Source: Amoebophrya sp. A120
Lineage: Eukaryota > Sar > Dinophyceae > Syndiniales > Amoebophryaceae
Assembly: GCA_905178155.1 (NCBI GenBank)
Contig: CAJINV010000001.1
Location: 4,302,233 to 4,366,232, forward strand
Direction: 5' to 3'
Length of the DNA stretch: 64,000 nucleotides
Shown here: in pieces, positions 63,618-64,000 of the stretch
How the letters are laid out: each line of letters starts with the position of its first letter
Numbering within the stretch: position 1 is the first letter of the stretch
Notes under the pieces: generated by a model
Seen by the model: the letters and a program-made list of their open reading frames with translations, nothing else
The model's database searches: none
Told to the model about the DNA's origin: nothing
Position numbers and translations under genes: made by a program

Positions 63618-64000
63618 CTAGCTCACATGCGCCATTACCACGTTCACCTCTGCACCCTGCGGCTTTGCTTTCTTATGTGCGACCAGAACGCGGGAGTCGG
63701 TTGCAAAAAACTTTCCGCCGATCTGCACAACCATCATGGCATTTTCTTTCTTGTATGCCACTGGATTTTTGATCAATTCGTCCGCAGTTTCTCTCACAAA
63801 CTTCGCATCAGTCGCATCTTTTGCGACCTGCTGCTTGGTTCTTAGCTTCAATCGTCCCGGCTTCGTCTCACCACTTTGTCGGTCTGGCCGGAGAAAGAAG
63901 ATATTGTTCAGGGGGACGGTAGCCTTGATCCACGGACCCCACTTGCTGACCTTGCCGTTCAGAATATCCTGCAGTTTGTCCAAAGGCAAAAGAACTCGGT
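63618..64000 (-). CDS. Unknown protein, C-terminal part; start beyond window
   Basis: Open frame from the window edge to TAG, at least 127 codons. It reads LDKLQDILNGKVSKWGPWIK, NNIFFLRPDRQSGE, then a helical KQQVAKDATDAKFVRETADE, and ends AEVNVVMAHVS. The spacing of LQDILNGKVSKWG and RPDRQSGE recalls periplasmic phosphate-binding (PstS-like) proteins, but the match is short and could be chance. Because the frame is clean, all minus strand like its neighbours, and compositionally protein-like, I consider it a real last exon. Confidence 0.6.
   Translation of the reverse strand, partial: RVLLPLDKLQDILNGKVSKWGPWIKATVPLNNIFFLRPDRQSGETKPGRLKLRTKQQVAKDATDAKFVRETADELIKNPVAYKKENAMMVVQIGGKFFATDSRVLVAHKKAKPQGAEVNVVMAHVS

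Noticed and set aside
1-64000. CRISPR array, operons with ribosome-binding sites, bacterial IS elements
   Set aside because: No regularly spaced repeats or bacterial gene organisation; the sequence is clearly eukaryotic.

Overview
This is eukaryotic nuclear DNA. The genes are intron-bearing (RNA-processing, ciliary and secretory-pathway proteins), there are two Copia-type LTR retrotransposons, and there are unusual introns that look like small transposons with terminal inverted repeats (TIRs) and 5-bp target-site duplications (TSDs). I infer a syndinian dinoflagellate such as Amoebophrya, where introner elements of this kind have been reported. The genus is an inference, because no rRNA or spliced-leader gene is visible. 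TAA, TAG and TGA all end genes here, so the code looks standard.

Layout. Every host gene I can support is on the minus strand. From right to left in the window (their direction of transcription): a partial unknown gene at the right edge (63618-64000); a Rab GTPase (61700-62733); CPSF2/CPSF100 (56857-60621); a small unknown gene (55053-55941) ending 27 bp before eIF5 (52958-55025); a FAM184-family coiled-coil protein (38542-51663); a tubulin-tyrosine-ligase-like enzyme (34148-37387); a giant low-complexity protein with a split DUF1349 fold (26618-33004); a giant GT15-type mannosyltransferase-like protein (19095-25542); a coiled-coil protein (9300-18593); a GT25 glycosyltransferase fused to a JmjC/cupin oxygenase (6362-8890); and a MINA53/NO66-like JmjC oxygenase running off the left edge (1-5560). 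Intergenic stretches are about 0.03-1.3 kb. Exon joins were worked out by hand and checked by codon phase: eIF5 gives 413 aa, CPSF2 975 aa, Rab 239 aa and FAM184 1091 aa.

Mobile DNA. Two LTR elements, 7383 bp (TSD TAAAG) and 7455 bp (TSD CCTAC), each lie in an intron and antisense to the host gene. The host introns would be about 166 and 54 nt without them. At least nine introners interrupt coding sequence, at 3651, 24046, 36151, 38847, 39402, 49931, 50308 and 55598, plus one nested at 39000 inside another. All have 5-bp TSDs and mostly TAT...ATA termini, and removing element plus one TSD copy restores the reading frame exactly. Members of one family occur in both orientations relative to the gene they interrupt. 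Ordinary GT-AG introns coexist with them in the same genes.

The genes do not form one pathway. Two adjacent genes encode JmjC-type 2-oxoglutarate oxygenases (one fused to a sugar transferase), two carry glycosyltransferase folds, and two (TTLL, FAM184) are of families tied to microtubules and cilia.
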